DNA of 64,000 nucleotides from Photobacterium gaetbulicola Gung47. GTDB lineage: Bacteria > Pseudomonadota > Gammaproteobacteria > Enterobacterales > Vibrionaceae. This document shows positions 50,516 through 59,531 of this stretch, one piece after another. The stretch is taken from NCBI GenBank assembly GCA_000940995.1, contig CP005974.1, positions 124,001 through 188,000 on the forward strand, written 5' to 3'. The first letter of the stretch is position 1, and every line of letters begins with the position of its first letter. Below the pieces are notes generated by a model. The model saw nothing but the letters and a program-made list of their open reading frames with translations, made no database searches and had not been told where the DNA came from. Made by a program: the position numbers and the translations under genes.

Positions 50516-52363
50516 TTAGAACTGGTAGGTTACCGTGGCATAGTAGCTACGCTCTTGGACGTTATAAGTTTCTTTCGCCACATAATCCTCGTCGAACAAA
50601 TTAGCGACTCGCCCTCGTAGGATTAGGTTGTCGTTCCAGTAATAGCTTGCAGCCAAGTCAACCAAGGTATAGGCATCCAAACTTTTGGTATTGGCTGCGT
50701 CATCGTAGCTCTTGCCTTTGTATAGCGCACTGACATCAAACTGCCATTGGTCAAGCAAATAAGAGACATTCCATTTCGCGTTATGCTTAGAGCGACGGAT
50801 CAGTTGTTTCTTCGTGCTGCTATCTTCAGCATCCAAATAGTCATAACTGATATCGTGATAGAGTGGCCCGGTATTGAATCCAGCTGTTAATTCAAGTCCC
50901 TTGATCTGCGCTTCATCCACATTCATCGGGATCCAGTCGCTAAATGGGTTGTCGGGATCAATCGGTGCCCATGCAATGAGCTGGTCAATGTCAGATTGAT
51001 AGGCCGTCACCCGCCAGTCTACCAATTGGTGTGTACCCGATAATGACACTTCATAGTTGGTTGAGTCTTCTGGCTTTAGGTTTGGGTTACCGGAGTCTGG
51101 CCAGTAAAGGTCATTAAATGTCGGTGCTTTGAAAGCGGTGCCCACATTAGCAGAGATCTGATAGTTCGTTAGGAAGGAATAAGCCGCAGCGAGCTGCCAA
51201 GTATTATTGCGGCCATAGCTATCATTATCATCGGTTCTAACGCTACCCTCTAGCTGTAACCCTGCATCATTACGGTAAATCGAGGTAAGGTACAGCGCTG
51301 TATTGTCACGCTCATCTTCTGAAAGGATAGTCGTGCTATTGGATACCGAATCGCGATACCACTCAACGCCCCCGCCGAATTCCAGATCAGTATTCAACTG
51401 GTAGTAATTTTGCCAATTCACTACATCACGCTTGGTTTTGATCTTGCTGCCTGCACTGATATCACTGAAGTTGCGTGCTTCATCTTGGTTCTGCGCAACA
51501 GTCAACTCGCTAATGAAGTTGTCATTGGTATAACCCACCTTGGCAGCCACGTTATACAATGATGATTCCGTTTGGGCGTTCGGCGTTGAGATGAAGTCCC
51601 CCGTAACAAAATCAAAATAGCCATCATCATAGTCACTTTCACCGTCATGGTAGTAACCTTGGAGACTAACTTTCCAGTTGTCATTTAGCTGAGTGCCAAT
51701 TTCCGCAACCACATTACGGTTTTTGAAACCATCATCATCCTGTTCATAGGGCTCTTTGCGGGCAGAGAAGCCATCGGCCTGCTCACCTTTCAGGGCTATT
51801 TTACCCCAGCTATTTTGACCAATTGCCCCGGCAACTGAACCGCCTAGCTGGTAATAGCCATCACTGCCCGCTCCAGCATTGACCTCTGCCAACGTTTCAC
51901 CCGGCTGATAAGCCGTGATGATATTCAATACGCCACCTACCGCATCGGAGCCATAGAGTGCTGCTCTTGATCCCCGGATAAACTCGATACGTTCAATGCC
52001 TGTCAAAGGGATTTGGCTAAAGTCAGCACTGCCCAGCGTTGCGCTGCCAATTCGGACCCCATTGATCATGACTAATAGATGACGTGAAGTCGTACCGCGC
52101 ACATATACTTCTGTATTTTGGCCATAACCTCCAGAGACCACCTGCACACCCGGCAAGCGGCGAAGCACCTCAGCCAGTGACTTGGCTTGAATGGCATCAA
52201 TCTCTTCTTTGGTAACAACAGAGACAGGGGCAATCACATTCTTAACTGATTGCTCAAATCGGTTAGCGGTCACTACCATGACTTCGTCGGTAGACGTGTC
52301 GGCAACAACCATAGACGGCAGGCACAAGGGTGCCAACGCCACTGCTAAAAGCGTTTTTTTCAT
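50516..52363 (-). CDS. btuB: TonB-dependent vitamin B12 receptor BtuB
   Basis: Outer-membrane receptor for cobalamin, 615 residues. A signal peptide ends near VVADTSTD, then the TonB box region DEVMVVTANRF, the plug domain (LRRLPGVQVV, RGSRAALYGSDAVGGVLNIIT), and a 22-strand barrel ending in the aromatic YYATVTYQF. Expression should be controlled by the cobalamin riboswitch upstream. Length matches E. coli BtuB. Confidence 0.95.
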   Translation of the reverse strand: MKKTLLAVALAPLCLPSMVVADTSTDEVMVVTANRFEQSVKNVIAPVSVVTKEEIDAIQAKSLAEVLRRLPGVQVVSGGYGQNTEVYVRGTTSRHLLVMINGVRIGSATLGSADFSQIPLTGIERIEFIRGSRAALYGSDAVGGVLNIITAYQPGETLAEVNAGAGSDGYYQLGGSVAGAIGQNSWGKIALKGEQADGFSARKEPYEQDDDGFKNRNVVAEIGTQLNDNWKVSLQGYYHDGESDYDDGYFDFVTGDFISTPNAQTESSLYNVAAKVGYTNDNFISELTVAQNQDEARNFSDISAGSKIKTKRDVVNWQNYYQLNTDLEFGGGVEWYRDSVSNSTTILSEDERDNTALYLTSIYRNDAGLQLEGSVRTDDNDSYGRNNTWQLAAAYSFLTNYQISANVGTAFKAPTFNDLYWPDSGNPNLKPEDSTNYEVSLSGTHQLVDWRVTAYQSDIDQLIAWAPIDPDNPFSDWIPMNVDEAQIKGLELTAGFNTGPLYHDISYDYLDAEDSSTKKQLIRRSKHNAKWNVSYLLDQWQFDVSALYKGKSYDDAANTKSLDAYTLVDLAASYYWNDNLILRGRVANLFDEDYVAKETYNVQERSYYATVTYQF

Positions 52364-52414
52364 TATGTAGATACCTTAAGTCGCGTTGATTACTGAGCCA
52401 TTGCTCGGCTCGGT

Positions 52415-52622
52415 ACACTGGTCGGTCTTCGGACTTAAGAGCTTGGCCGAACGGCCACCTAGGCAACAACTTCCCACTTCAGACACCTGCATTGCACAGG
52501 TTATAGAAGCAGTGTTTGGAACTGAACGTCCATGTGCTTTCGTTCTCTATCACCGCTGCGCGTCAGTCACGGAATTTCACCGTGTTCCCCAGCCTGCAAG
52601 CAAGCTAACCAGCGCAATTGCA
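52415..52622 (-). promoter_or_regulatory. Cobalamin riboswitch
   Basis: On the minus strand the conserved core GGGAACACGGTGAAATTCCG, then GACTG and GCGCAGCGGT, and further down the B12-box-like GTCCGAAGACCGACC at 52434-52420. This is the adenosylcobalamin class in its usual place before btuB. Binding would block btuB translation or transcription when B12 is plentiful. Confidence 0.92.
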
Positions 52623-52774
52623 TGCTAATTATCCTACATCCCAATGTCTAGTTGTTATTGCTTTACAGCTAAAATAACGGTTGATTCACGATTTTATCCG
52701 GTCCAGCACTGGACATCAGTCAGCAATACAATAAAATCTGGCGCTCTTATTTTGAGCAGTTTGAGGCAACCTTT

Positions 52775-53881
52775 ATGGCATCCACCACGATCAATCCAGC
52801 TGAGTACCAGTCACAGCTAGATGAAAAAGCAGCGCGTATTCAAAATATCTTTGCCGATTTTGAAACACCAGAGCTTGAGGTGTTTGCCTCTCCTGCCGAG
52901 CACTACCGTATGCGTGCTGAATTTCGCGTATGGCACGAAGGCGAAGATCTCTACTACATCATGTTCAACCAAGAGACTCGCGAAAAATACCGCGTGGATC
53001 AGTTCCCTGCGGCTAGCCGCCTCATCAATGATCTGATGCCTCTTTTAGTTGATGCACTGAAACCAGTAAAAGCACTTCGCCATAAGCTATTCCAGGTGGA
53101 CTTCCTATCTACCCTGAGCGGCGAAATCTTAGTTTCCCTGCTATACCACCGCCAGCTAGATGCCGAGTGGGAAAAAGAAGCCAAGGCATTAAAACAGCGC
53201 CTCAATGACGAAGGCTTCAAGCTGAACTTCATTGGTCGTGCCCGTAAGCAGAAGATTGTGCTGGACCAAGAATTCGTGATCGAGAAGCTGCAGGTCAATG
53301 AGCGTGTACTGACTTACAAGCAGGTGGAAAACAGCTTCACCCAGCCAAACGGGGAGGTTGCCCAAAAAATGCTGGAATGGGCAGTTGACTGTACTCAGGA
53401 CAGCCAAGGCGACCTACTTGAGCTGTACTGTGGCAACGGTAACTTCTCGCTAGCCCTTGCCCAGAATTTCGAGCGTGTGCTGGCCACAGAGCTGGCCAAG
53501 CCATCGGTTGATTCAGCCCAATACAACATTGCCGTAAACAATATCGACAATGTACAAATCATCCGCATGTCCGCAGAAGACTTTACTGATGCAATGGAAG
53601 GCCGCCGTGAGTTCCGTCGCCTGAAAGATCAGAATATCGACCTGCAGAGCTACAACTGCAACACAATTTTCGTGGATCCACCACGTTCCGGGATGGATGA
53701 GGGCACGTGCCGTATGGTGCAAGGCTATGACCGTATCATGTACATCTCATGTAACCCGGATACGCTAAAAGACAACCTGGACATTTTGTCTGAAACGCAC
53801 CGTATTACCCGCTTTGCCCTGTTTGATCAGTTCCCGTATACCCACCACATGGAAGCTGGCGTACTGCTCGAGCGCAAATAA
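52775..53881 (+). CDS. trmA: tRNA (uracil-54-C5)-methyltransferase TrmA
   Basis: Makes ribothymidine in the T loop of tRNAs. The 368-residue product matches E. coli TrmA: FTQPN, LLELYCGNGNFSLALA (AdoMet), FVDPPRSGMDE, and the catalytic cysteine in YISCNPDTL. Ends FPYTHHMEAGVLLERK. It is divergent from btuB in the conserved order, with the riboswitch in between. Confidence 0.97.
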   Translation: MASTTINPAEYQSQLDEKAARIQNIFADFETPELEVFASPAEHYRMRAEFRVWHEGEDLYYIMFNQETREKYRVDQFPAASRLINDLMPLLVDALKPVKALRHKLFQVDFLSTLSGEILVSLLYHRQLDAEWEKEAKALKQRLNDEGFKLNFIGRARKQKIVLDQEFVIEKLQVNERVLTYKQVENSFTQPNGEVAQKMLEWAVDCTQDSQGDLLELYCGNGNFSLALAQNFERVLATELAKPSVDSAQYNIAVNNIDNVQIIRMSAEDFTDAMEGRREFRRLKDQNIDLQSYNCNTIFVDPPRSGMDEGTCRMVQGYDRIMYISCNPDTLKDNLDILSETHRITRFALFDQFPYTHHMEAGVLLERK

Positions 53882-53888
53882 AGAAAAC

Positions 53889-53917
53889 AAAAAAGGCGCC
53901 AACCGGCGCCTTTTTTT
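53889..53917. terminator. Bidirectional terminator between trmA and yijD
   Basis: AAAAGGCGCC, loop AACC, GGCGCCTTTTTTT. Confidence 0.92.
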
Positions 53918-53939
53918 ACCCTCGCTATCGAGGAAGACA

Positions 53940-54311
53940 TTAAGCTTCAGGCTGGGATTTCGGCGACATGATACCTAGCTTATACGCCACCCAAACAAGT
54001 AAACCCAATGCCAAGATCAGTGGCAGGAAGTTAGACCCCATATCCGGTACCTGGGCACGAATAAATGCCGAATAACCAAATGCACCTACGAGGAAACAGG
54101 CAAATGCAATCGCCGGCGTGCCTTCCGCCATCGGCTTGCTCAAGTACTCCTGATACAGGCAGTACAGAGCCAATGCAAACGCAATCACTGGGAAGATAGA
54201 AAACGCCACCGCGCTTGAAGTAAACACTGCCAGTGTCGCATTACCACACAGGCCTGCTAGCAATGACAATACCAGCGTTTTGCGTTCAGCTTTAGTTTGT
54301 TCCTTGTTCAT
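53940..54311 (-). CDS. yijD: YijD-family membrane protein (DUF1422)
   Basis: A 123-residue inner-membrane protein of unknown function. Four hydrophobic segments can be seen (about 13-30, 33-52, 66-84 and 92-111). It sits 23 bases after fabR, as in E. coli, and the two are probably cotranscribed. No functional motif is evident. Confidence 0.9.
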   Translation of the reverse strand: MNKEQTKAERKTLVLSLLAGLCGNATLAVFTSSAVAFSIFPVIAFALALYCLYQEYLSKPMAEGTPAIAFACFLVGAFGYSAFIRAQVPDMGSNFLPLILALGLLVWVAYKLGIMSPKSQPEA

Positions 54312-54334
54312 ATCCTTTCACCAAGATAAAAAAG

Positions 54335-54967
54335 TTAGAGTTTTTGCCTGAGCTCTCGTCGCTCACGCTCTTTACGGTACCAATAAGCACCCTTTGCAAT
54401 CATTCGCAATTGCATAATCAATCTTTCTGCATGCTCTGCACGGGCATGGTTGTCCAAATCCAGCGCCTCGGCCCCCGAACTAAAGACCAGGGTGACCGAT
54501 GCCTCTGCCTGAGTAAACGCCTCATCATGGGTCACACCGGTTTTGGCCTCGAGATATTCGGTAAGTTCCGCAACAAAATGCTGAATTTCACGGGCGACAG
54601 CAGCACGAAACGCCGGGGAGGTGCCGGAACGCTCACGTAGCAACAAACGAAACACGTTCGGGCTGCTCTCGATGAACTCCATGAACGTCTCCACCGACGT
54701 ACGGATCACGCTGCCCTCTTTGGCAATGCGCTGACGAGCCTGGCGCATCAGCTGGCGTAATATCAAGCCACCCTCATCGACCATTGTCAGCCCAAGCTCA
54801 TCCATATCTTTAAAGTGACGGTAGAACGAGGTCGGTGCAATACCGGCCTCTCTGGCCACTTCCCGCAAGCTTAAATTAGAAAAGCTACGTTCTGCACTTA
54901 ATTGATTGAAGGCAGCATCAATCAGCGAACGGCGGGTTTTTTCTTTCTGCTGAGCCCTGATTCCCAT
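54335..54967 (-). CDS. fabR: TetR-type fatty acid biosynthesis regulator FabR
   Basis: Repressor of unsaturated fatty acid genes (fabA, fabB). From MGIRAQQKEKTRRSLIDAAF the 210-residue product follows E. coli FabR, with the helix-turn-helix SLREVAREAGIAPTSFYRHF and the conserved TSVETFMEFIESSPNVFRLL. A GTG 16 codons upstream (55015) would add residues that are not in the family. Neither start has a good ribosome site. Divergent from sthA, as in enterobacteria. Confidence 0.94.
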   Translation of the reverse strand: MGIRAQQKEKTRRSLIDAAFNQLSAERSFSNLSLREVAREAGIAPTSFYRHFKDMDELGLTMVDEGGLILRQLMRQARQRIAKEGSVIRTSVETFMEFIESSPNVFRLLLRERSGTSPAFRAAVAREIQHFVAELTEYLEAKTGVTHDEAFTQAEASVTLVFSSGAEALDLDNHARAEHAERLIMQLRMIAKGAYWYRKERERRELRQKL

Positions 54968-55284
54968 GGGGTTTTTGTTTCTCTTTGAGTTATCTTGCGT
55001 CAAATTAATAGTCACTATACGCGCTTTTTCACTGCCATCAAAACATAGTAAATCCTGACCGACGCTTAATCAAAGTCGTTCTTGCCAGTTTTTCTAGTCG
55101 CTCACAAAGTCCACAACCAGTCAGGTGGCAGCGAAAATCTCCACCAACCTCCAACTTTTGCTGCAAAAATAAATCGGCAACGTGATCATCCGCTCCCTAT
55201 CGCAGCACACCAATTCTACCTTGCTTTAGAAGAAGTTAAAATAACACGCTAGCAATGTTGCCAGGATGATAAATAAGGCCAAGC

Positions 55285-56700
55285 ATGACGAAAAGCAAAC
55301 ACTCCTCCACCCAACACTTTGATGCCATTATTATTGGCAGTGGTCCAGGTGGTGAAGGGGCTGCCATGGGGCTAACCAAAGCCGGATACAATGTGGCAAT
55401 AATAGAACGTGAAGACAGTGTTGGTGGCGGCTGTACCCATTGGGGAACCATTCCTTCCAAAGCGTTACGCCATGCTGTCAGCCGAATCATCGAATACAAC
55501 CAAAATCCACTCTACTGCAAAAATAACTCCACCCTACACAGTACCTTCAGCCAAATCCTTGGCCATGCCCAAGATGTGGTCAACAAGCAAACCCGTATGC
55601 GCCAAGGCTTTTATGATCGCAACCAATGCACCATTATCTTTGGCGAGGCCAGTTTCACCGGCAGCCACAATGTGGTGGTGAAAAAAACCGACGGCAGCCG
55701 GGAGCACTACAGCGCCGACAAGTTCGTCATTGCCACAGGGTCTCGCCCCTACCAGCCCGGTGATGTCGATTTTACCCATGGCCGGGTCTACGACAGTGAT
55801 TCGATCCTGCAGCTCAAGCACGATCCCCGACATATCATCATCTATGGTGCCGGTGTCATCGGCAGTGAGTACGCGTCGATTTTCCGCGGTCTCGGGGTCA
55901 AGGTCGATCTGATCAATACGCGGGATCGCCTGCTGGAGTTCCTTGACAACGAGATCTCCGACTCGCTGTCCTATCATTTCTGGAACAGCGGGGTGATGAT
56001 CCGCAACGGTGAAGTCTACGACCAAATAGAGGGAACGGAAGATGGGGTGATCCTGCACCTGAAATCCGGCAAGAAAATGCGCGCCGATTGTCTGCTCTAT
56101 GCCAACGGCCGCACCGGGAATACCGACAAGCTGAATTTGGACAAAGTCGGCCTAATGCCCGACTCCCGCGGCCAGCTCAAGGTCAACCATAACTATTGTA
56201 CCGATATCGAACATATCTATGCCGTGGGCGATGTCATTGGTTACCCGAGCCTTGCCAGCGCTGCCTATGACCAAGGCCGCTTCGTTGCCCAGGCCATTGC
56301 CAACGGCGCAGCCGAGGGCCAACTCATCGACCATATTCCGACCGGAATCTATACTATTCCGGAAATCAGCTCAGTGGGCAAAACCGAACAAGAACTGACT
56401 GCCGAAAAGGTACCCTACGAGGTTGGCCGTTCGCAATTTAAACATTTGGCCCGGGCCCAGATTGCCGGGACCGAGGTGGGTAGCCTGAAGATCCTGTTCC
56501 ACCGCGAAACCCGTGAGATCCTCGGGATCCACTGCTTCGGTGAGCGTGCTGCCGAGATCATCCATATCGGCCAGGCGATCATGGAGCAAAAAGGGGAAGG
56601 TAATAACATTGACTACTTCGTCAATACCACCTTCAATTACCCGACCATGGCCGAGGCCTACCGGGTCGCCGCCCTCAATGGCCTCAACCGGTTGTTCTGA
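55285..56700 (+). CDS. sthA: Soluble pyridine nucleotide transhydrogenase SthA
   Basis: FAD enzyme that passes electrons from NADPH to NAD+. The 471-residue product has GSGPGGEGAAMG for FAD, the single-cysteine GGGCTHWGTIPSKAL in place of the disulphide of related reductases, and the second nucleotide motif GAGVIGSEYASIF. C-terminal interface VNTTFNYPTMAEAYRVAALNG intact. The missing first redox cysteine is normal for SthA. Confidence 0.96.
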   Translation: MTKSKHSSTQHFDAIIIGSGPGGEGAAMGLTKAGYNVAIIEREDSVGGGCTHWGTIPSKALRHAVSRIIEYNQNPLYCKNNSTLHSTFSQILGHAQDVVNKQTRMRQGFYDRNQCTIIFGEASFTGSHNVVVKKTDGSREHYSADKFVIATGSRPYQPGDVDFTHGRVYDSDSILQLKHDPRHIIIYGAGVIGSEYASIFRGLGVKVDLINTRDRLLEFLDNEISDSLSYHFWNSGVMIRNGEVYDQIEGTEDGVILHLKSGKKMRADCLLYANGRTGNTDKLNLDKVGLMPDSRGQLKVNHNYCTDIEHIYAVGDVIGYPSLASAAYDQGRFVAQAIANGAAEGQLIDHIPTGIYTIPEISSVGKTEQELTAEKVPYEVGRSQFKHLARAQIAGTEVGSLKILFHRETREILGIHCFGERAAEIIHIGQAIMEQKGEGNNIDYFVNTTFNYPTMAEAYRVAALNGLNRLF

Positions 56701-56717
56701 GAAGCACAGTACTAAAC

Positions 56718-56748
56718 AAAACGGAGCCAATTGGCTCCGTTTTTATTC
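56718..56748. terminator. Bidirectional terminator between sthA and cysQ
   Basis: AAACGGAGCC, AATT, GGCTCCGTTTTTATT; both neighbours converge. Confidence 0.88.
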
Positions 56749-56749
56749 T

Positions 56750-57586
56750 CTAATCGCTAACTCCCATCAACCGATTATCCGGCGTCAGAATCGATGACCA
56801 GGGCAGGCTCTCATCACCCAAGGTAATAAAGTTAGGGTTTTCCAGCGTATCCCGCTCATTGTAGGACAGTGGGGTCAAATGGGTGTTGAGGATCCGGCCA
56901 CCGGCCTCCTCGACAATACACTGGGTCGCAGCCGTATCCCACTCACCTGTTGGACCAAGACGTAGATAACAGTCCACCGCCCCTTCCGCAACCAGGCAGG
57001 ACTTGAGCGCGGCAGAGCCTAGCGGAACCAAGTCGTAATTGAGTGCTGGATCTAATCGGCCAGTAATCGCAGCAATGTCCTGGCGGCGACTGATCGCGAC
57101 AGCAATCGACTGGGTCGGTAGTTCGTGCTTGTGGGTAGAGATACGGACAGTTTCGCCTACCGGTGTCGTTTTCCACGCTCCCTGGCCGTGATAGGCGTAA
57201 TACACCACACCCGATACCGGGGCATAGACCACGCCCATTATAGGGTTATTGTTATCCACCAAGGCAATGATAGTGGCAAAGTCACCGCTACCGGCTATAA
57301 ATTCCTGTGTCCCATCAAGTGGATCCACCAGCCAGTATCGCTGCCACTGGGCCCGCTCAGCCAATGGGATATCCGAGTCTTCTTCCGACAATACCGGAAT
57401 ATCGGGGGTTAATTCCGACAAACGCTGTACCACCAGTTTGTGCGCCGCCAAATCGGCACTGGTCACCGGGGTATTATCATTCTTAACTTGTTGTTCGAAC
57501 TGGCCGCGCTGATAGATATCCAGGATCACTTGGCCCGAAGCTCGAGCAATATCGATAACTTGTGGCAACAGGTTAGATAAATCCAT
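56750..57586 (-). CDS. cysQ: 3'(2'),5'-bisphosphate nucleotidase CysQ
   Basis: Removes the 3'-phosphate from PAP formed in sulphate assimilation. The 278-residue protein is of the inositol monophosphatase fold: metal ligands in LSEEDSD and WLVDPLDGTQEF, and GEWDTAATQ near the C-terminus. It starts 8 bases after the nudE stop and forms a pair with it, as in many gamma-proteobacteria. Confidence 0.95.
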   Translation of the reverse strand: MDLSNLLPQVIDIARASGQVILDIYQRGQFEQQVKNDNTPVTSADLAAHKLVVQRLSELTPDIPVLSEEDSDIPLAERAQWQRYWLVDPLDGTQEFIAGSGDFATIIALVDNNNPIMGVVYAPVSGVVYYAYHGQGAWKTTPVGETVRISTHKHELPTQSIAVAISRRQDIAAITGRLDPALNYDLVPLGSAALKSCLVAEGAVDCYLRLGPTGEWDTAATQCIVEEAGGRILNTHLTPLSYNERDTLENPNFITLGDESLPWSSILTPDNRLMGVSD

Positions 57587-57594
57587 ATTCGCTC

Positions 57595-58146
57595 CTATTT
57601 TCCAAGCAGTTTCAGGGCCAGGAACAAGGCCGTAATGCTTCTCGCCTCGGCAAAGTCCATATGGTGCAGCAGCTCTTCGGCTTGACTGAGCGGCCAGCGG
57701 ACAATTTGCAATGGCTCAGGCTCATCACCGTCGAGTTTTTCAGGGTAGAGGCCCTGAGCAAGGAACAAGGTCATTTTGCTCGAGAAATACGACGGTGCCA
57801 GCACCACTTCCTTTAGTGGCTGCAGCACATTGGCGCCAAAACCAATTTCTTCCTTCAGCTCGCGATTAGCGGCTTCGGCTGCAGATTCGCCATGGTCAAT
57901 CAGCCCCTTAGGGAAGCCTAGCTCATAGCGCTCGGTGCCGGCGGAGTATTCTCGGATAAGCAGCAAATCGCCCTGCTCGGTCACCGGCACAACCAACACT
58001 GCATGACGTCCCGAAGGCTTCATCCGCTCATAGGTGCGCTCAACACCGTTTGAGAACCGCAAGTCAAGCGACTCAATCTTAAACAGTCGGGATTGGGCAA
58101 CGACTTCCGTTGCCAAAATTTCAGGTTTGTTGTGTTCCACAGCCAT
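57595..58146 (-). CDS. nudE: ADP-sugar / NADH hydrolase NudE
   Basis: Nudix hydrolase of 183 residues acting on ADP-ribose, NADH and Ap3A in E. coli. The Nudix box GLIDHGESAAEAANRELKEE is complete, followed by IGFG; VLAPSYFSSKMTLFLAQ and EPLQIVRWP match the family. Cotranscribed with cysQ. A 9-bp hairpin lies just upstream. Confidence 0.94.
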   Translation of the reverse strand: MAVEHNKPEILATEVVAQSRLFKIESLDLRFSNGVERTYERMKPSGRHAVLVVPVTEQGDLLLIREYSAGTERYELGFPKGLIDHGESAAEAANRELKEEIGFGANVLQPLKEVVLAPSYFSSKMTLFLAQGLYPEKLDGDEPEPLQIVRWPLSQAEELLHHMDFAEARSITALFLALKLLGK

Positions 58147-58171
58147 GTAATGTCCTATTCCTGGGAAAACG

Positions 58172-58199
58172 GGTCACCGCAAATAATGAAGCGGTGACC
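58172..58199. promoter_or_regulatory. Hairpin upstream of nudE
   Basis: Perfect 9-bp inverted repeat GGTCACCGC / GCGGTGACC around a 10-base loop, about 25 bases before the nudE start and without a T run. It could be an operator or a leader stem; no name can be given. Confidence 0.5.
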
Positions 58200-58257
58200 A
58201 AGACAATAACTGCTATTTAATGGCATGCCGCGAAGGAAATAAAGTAATTTGTAGGGA

Positions 58258-58286
58258 AAACGTTAACCCGACTATCAAAGTCGGGT
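58258..58286 (-). terminator. Probable terminator of the gsp operon
   Basis: Stem ACCCGACT / AGTCGGGT with a 5-base loop just after the gspN stop; on the minus strand only TTAACGTTTT follows, so it is not a strong one. Confidence 0.5.
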
Positions 58287-58293
58287 ATTACGT

Positions 58294-59052
58294 TTAAAGG
58301 CGCCCGTTGTACGAAATTTTGTACTGCCCCCTAGGATCGGGGTTACCCAGCCACTTGAGTTGCTGGCCAAGTTGCGGGGGAAACTGAGCTCCCGGCTTAA
58401 ACCAGCCAGACAACGAATATGCATTGCCCGGCGCAAGAGTGGCCTGCCACTCACTGGCCACATCCGCCGAAGACTGGGATAAATCGGCCACCAACTTGCC
58501 TTGGTCGCAGGTTAGATCGGCAATAACCGGGCCGGGATCTAACGCTCCCAACGGAGAGGAAACTTGTGCCGCCGTCCAGGCCAGTGCCCCGTCGAGCTGG
58601 GCACAGTATGGCGCTTCAAACTGGTAGTCCCGTAGCGTAAGCTCCAGGTTGCCGTTAACCACAACAGGGAGAGCGGCTGGGGAATACTTGATGACCTCGC
58701 TGGCAGGCATCGAGACCAGCAGGTTCTCGGCAAACGGCCCATTACCACCATAGCCAACAAGGCCACGGCCTTGCAAGTTCATCTCACTGCCCTGACCAAA
58801 CCGGACGTCCAACTTTAGCTTGCCGGTCAGCAGCGAAAGTACTTGCATATCCCATTGTACCCGGCCAAAACTCTTCCCTTGCCAACGGATCTGGCTCGCC
58901 GCCCCCTGCCAAGGCGTACCGCGTATCCCTGAGACTTCTAAGCCTCTGATCTGCGGTGCCTGCTGCCAGACCCAACTCGCAGGGATATGTGCAACCAGGC
59001 TTCCGACCAACACCGCCCCGAACGAGGCCCCCAATAATAACTTATACTTCAC
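58294..59052 (-). CDS. gspN: Type II secretion protein GspN
   Basis: Last gene of the type II secretion operon, 252 residues. One N-terminal membrane span (KLLLGASFGAVLVGSLVAHI) and a periplasmic domain with the motif RGTPWQGAA; C-terminal cysteines (PYCAQLDG, DLTCDQG). Its role in secretion is accessory and it is absent from some systems. It starts 2 bases after the gspM stop. Confidence 0.9.
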   Translation of the reverse strand: MKYKLLLGASFGAVLVGSLVAHIPASWVWQQAPQIRGLEVSGIRGTPWQGAASQIRWQGKSFGRVQWDMQVLSLLTGKLKLDVRFGQGSEMNLQGRGLVGYGGNGPFAENLLVSMPASEVIKYSPAALPVVVNGNLELTLRDYQFEAPYCAQLDGALAWTAAQVSSPLGALDPGPVIADLTCDQGKLVADLSQSSADVASEWQATLAPGNAYSLSGWFKPGAQFPPQLGQQLKWLGNPDPRGQYKISYNGRL

Positions 59053-59054
59053 GT

Positions 59055-59531
59055 TTACCCCCGCCCTAACTGCAAGCGGTTAACTTCTACCACACCCGTA
59101 CGATCGGCTTTCGACACATCCAGGAACTGGGCTTCAATGCCATGCTCATCACGCAGAAATGCCAGCCAATTAATCAAGGTGTTAAACGGCAATGGCTGTA
59201 CCCATACCTGAACAGCTTCGCTGCGAGGCTGCATCCGGATCAACTCGATACTGAACTGGCGAGTCGTTTCGTTGACAACCTGGTTCAGCCCCTTGTCACT
59301 GACCGAACCTGTCGCACCGGTTGAACCGCGCAGCGACAGAATTTCATCGGCCTTGGTCGATACCCAACTCAATAACTGGCGCTCACTTTGCAGGTGGCGT
59401 TCGGCATTTTCTGCATTTGTCGCCAAGGGTTGCCATATTCCCCAATACAGTACGGCGATAAACAGGGCTATCCCCCCGCCCAACACCAGGCGCTGCTCTC
59501 GCTGGCTCAACCCTTTCCACCACGCATTCAT
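59055..59531 (-). CDS. gspM: Type II secretion protein GspM
   Basis: Inner-membrane assembly-platform protein of 158 residues, partner of GspL. A short cytoplasmic start (MNAWWKGLSQREQR), one membrane span at about 16-33 (LVLGGGIALFIAVLYWGIW), then a periplasmic ferredoxin-like domain. Overlaps the end of gspL by 4 bases and the gene order is canonical. Confidence 0.92.
   Translation of the reverse strand: MNAWWKGLSQREQRLVLGGGIALFIAVLYWGIWQPLATNAENAERHLQSERQLLSWVSTKADEILSLRGSTGATGSVSDKGLNQVVNETTRQFSIELIRMQPRSEAVQVWVQPLPFNTLINWLAFLRDEHGIEAQFLDVSKADRTGVVEVNRLQLGRG

Noticed and set aside
55534..56058. A 174-codon frame antisense to sthA
   Set aside because: Shadow of a conserved enzyme gene.
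55285..56700. Missing redox cysteine in SthA as a defect
   Set aside because: Soluble transhydrogenases normally have only one of the two cysteines of related reductases.
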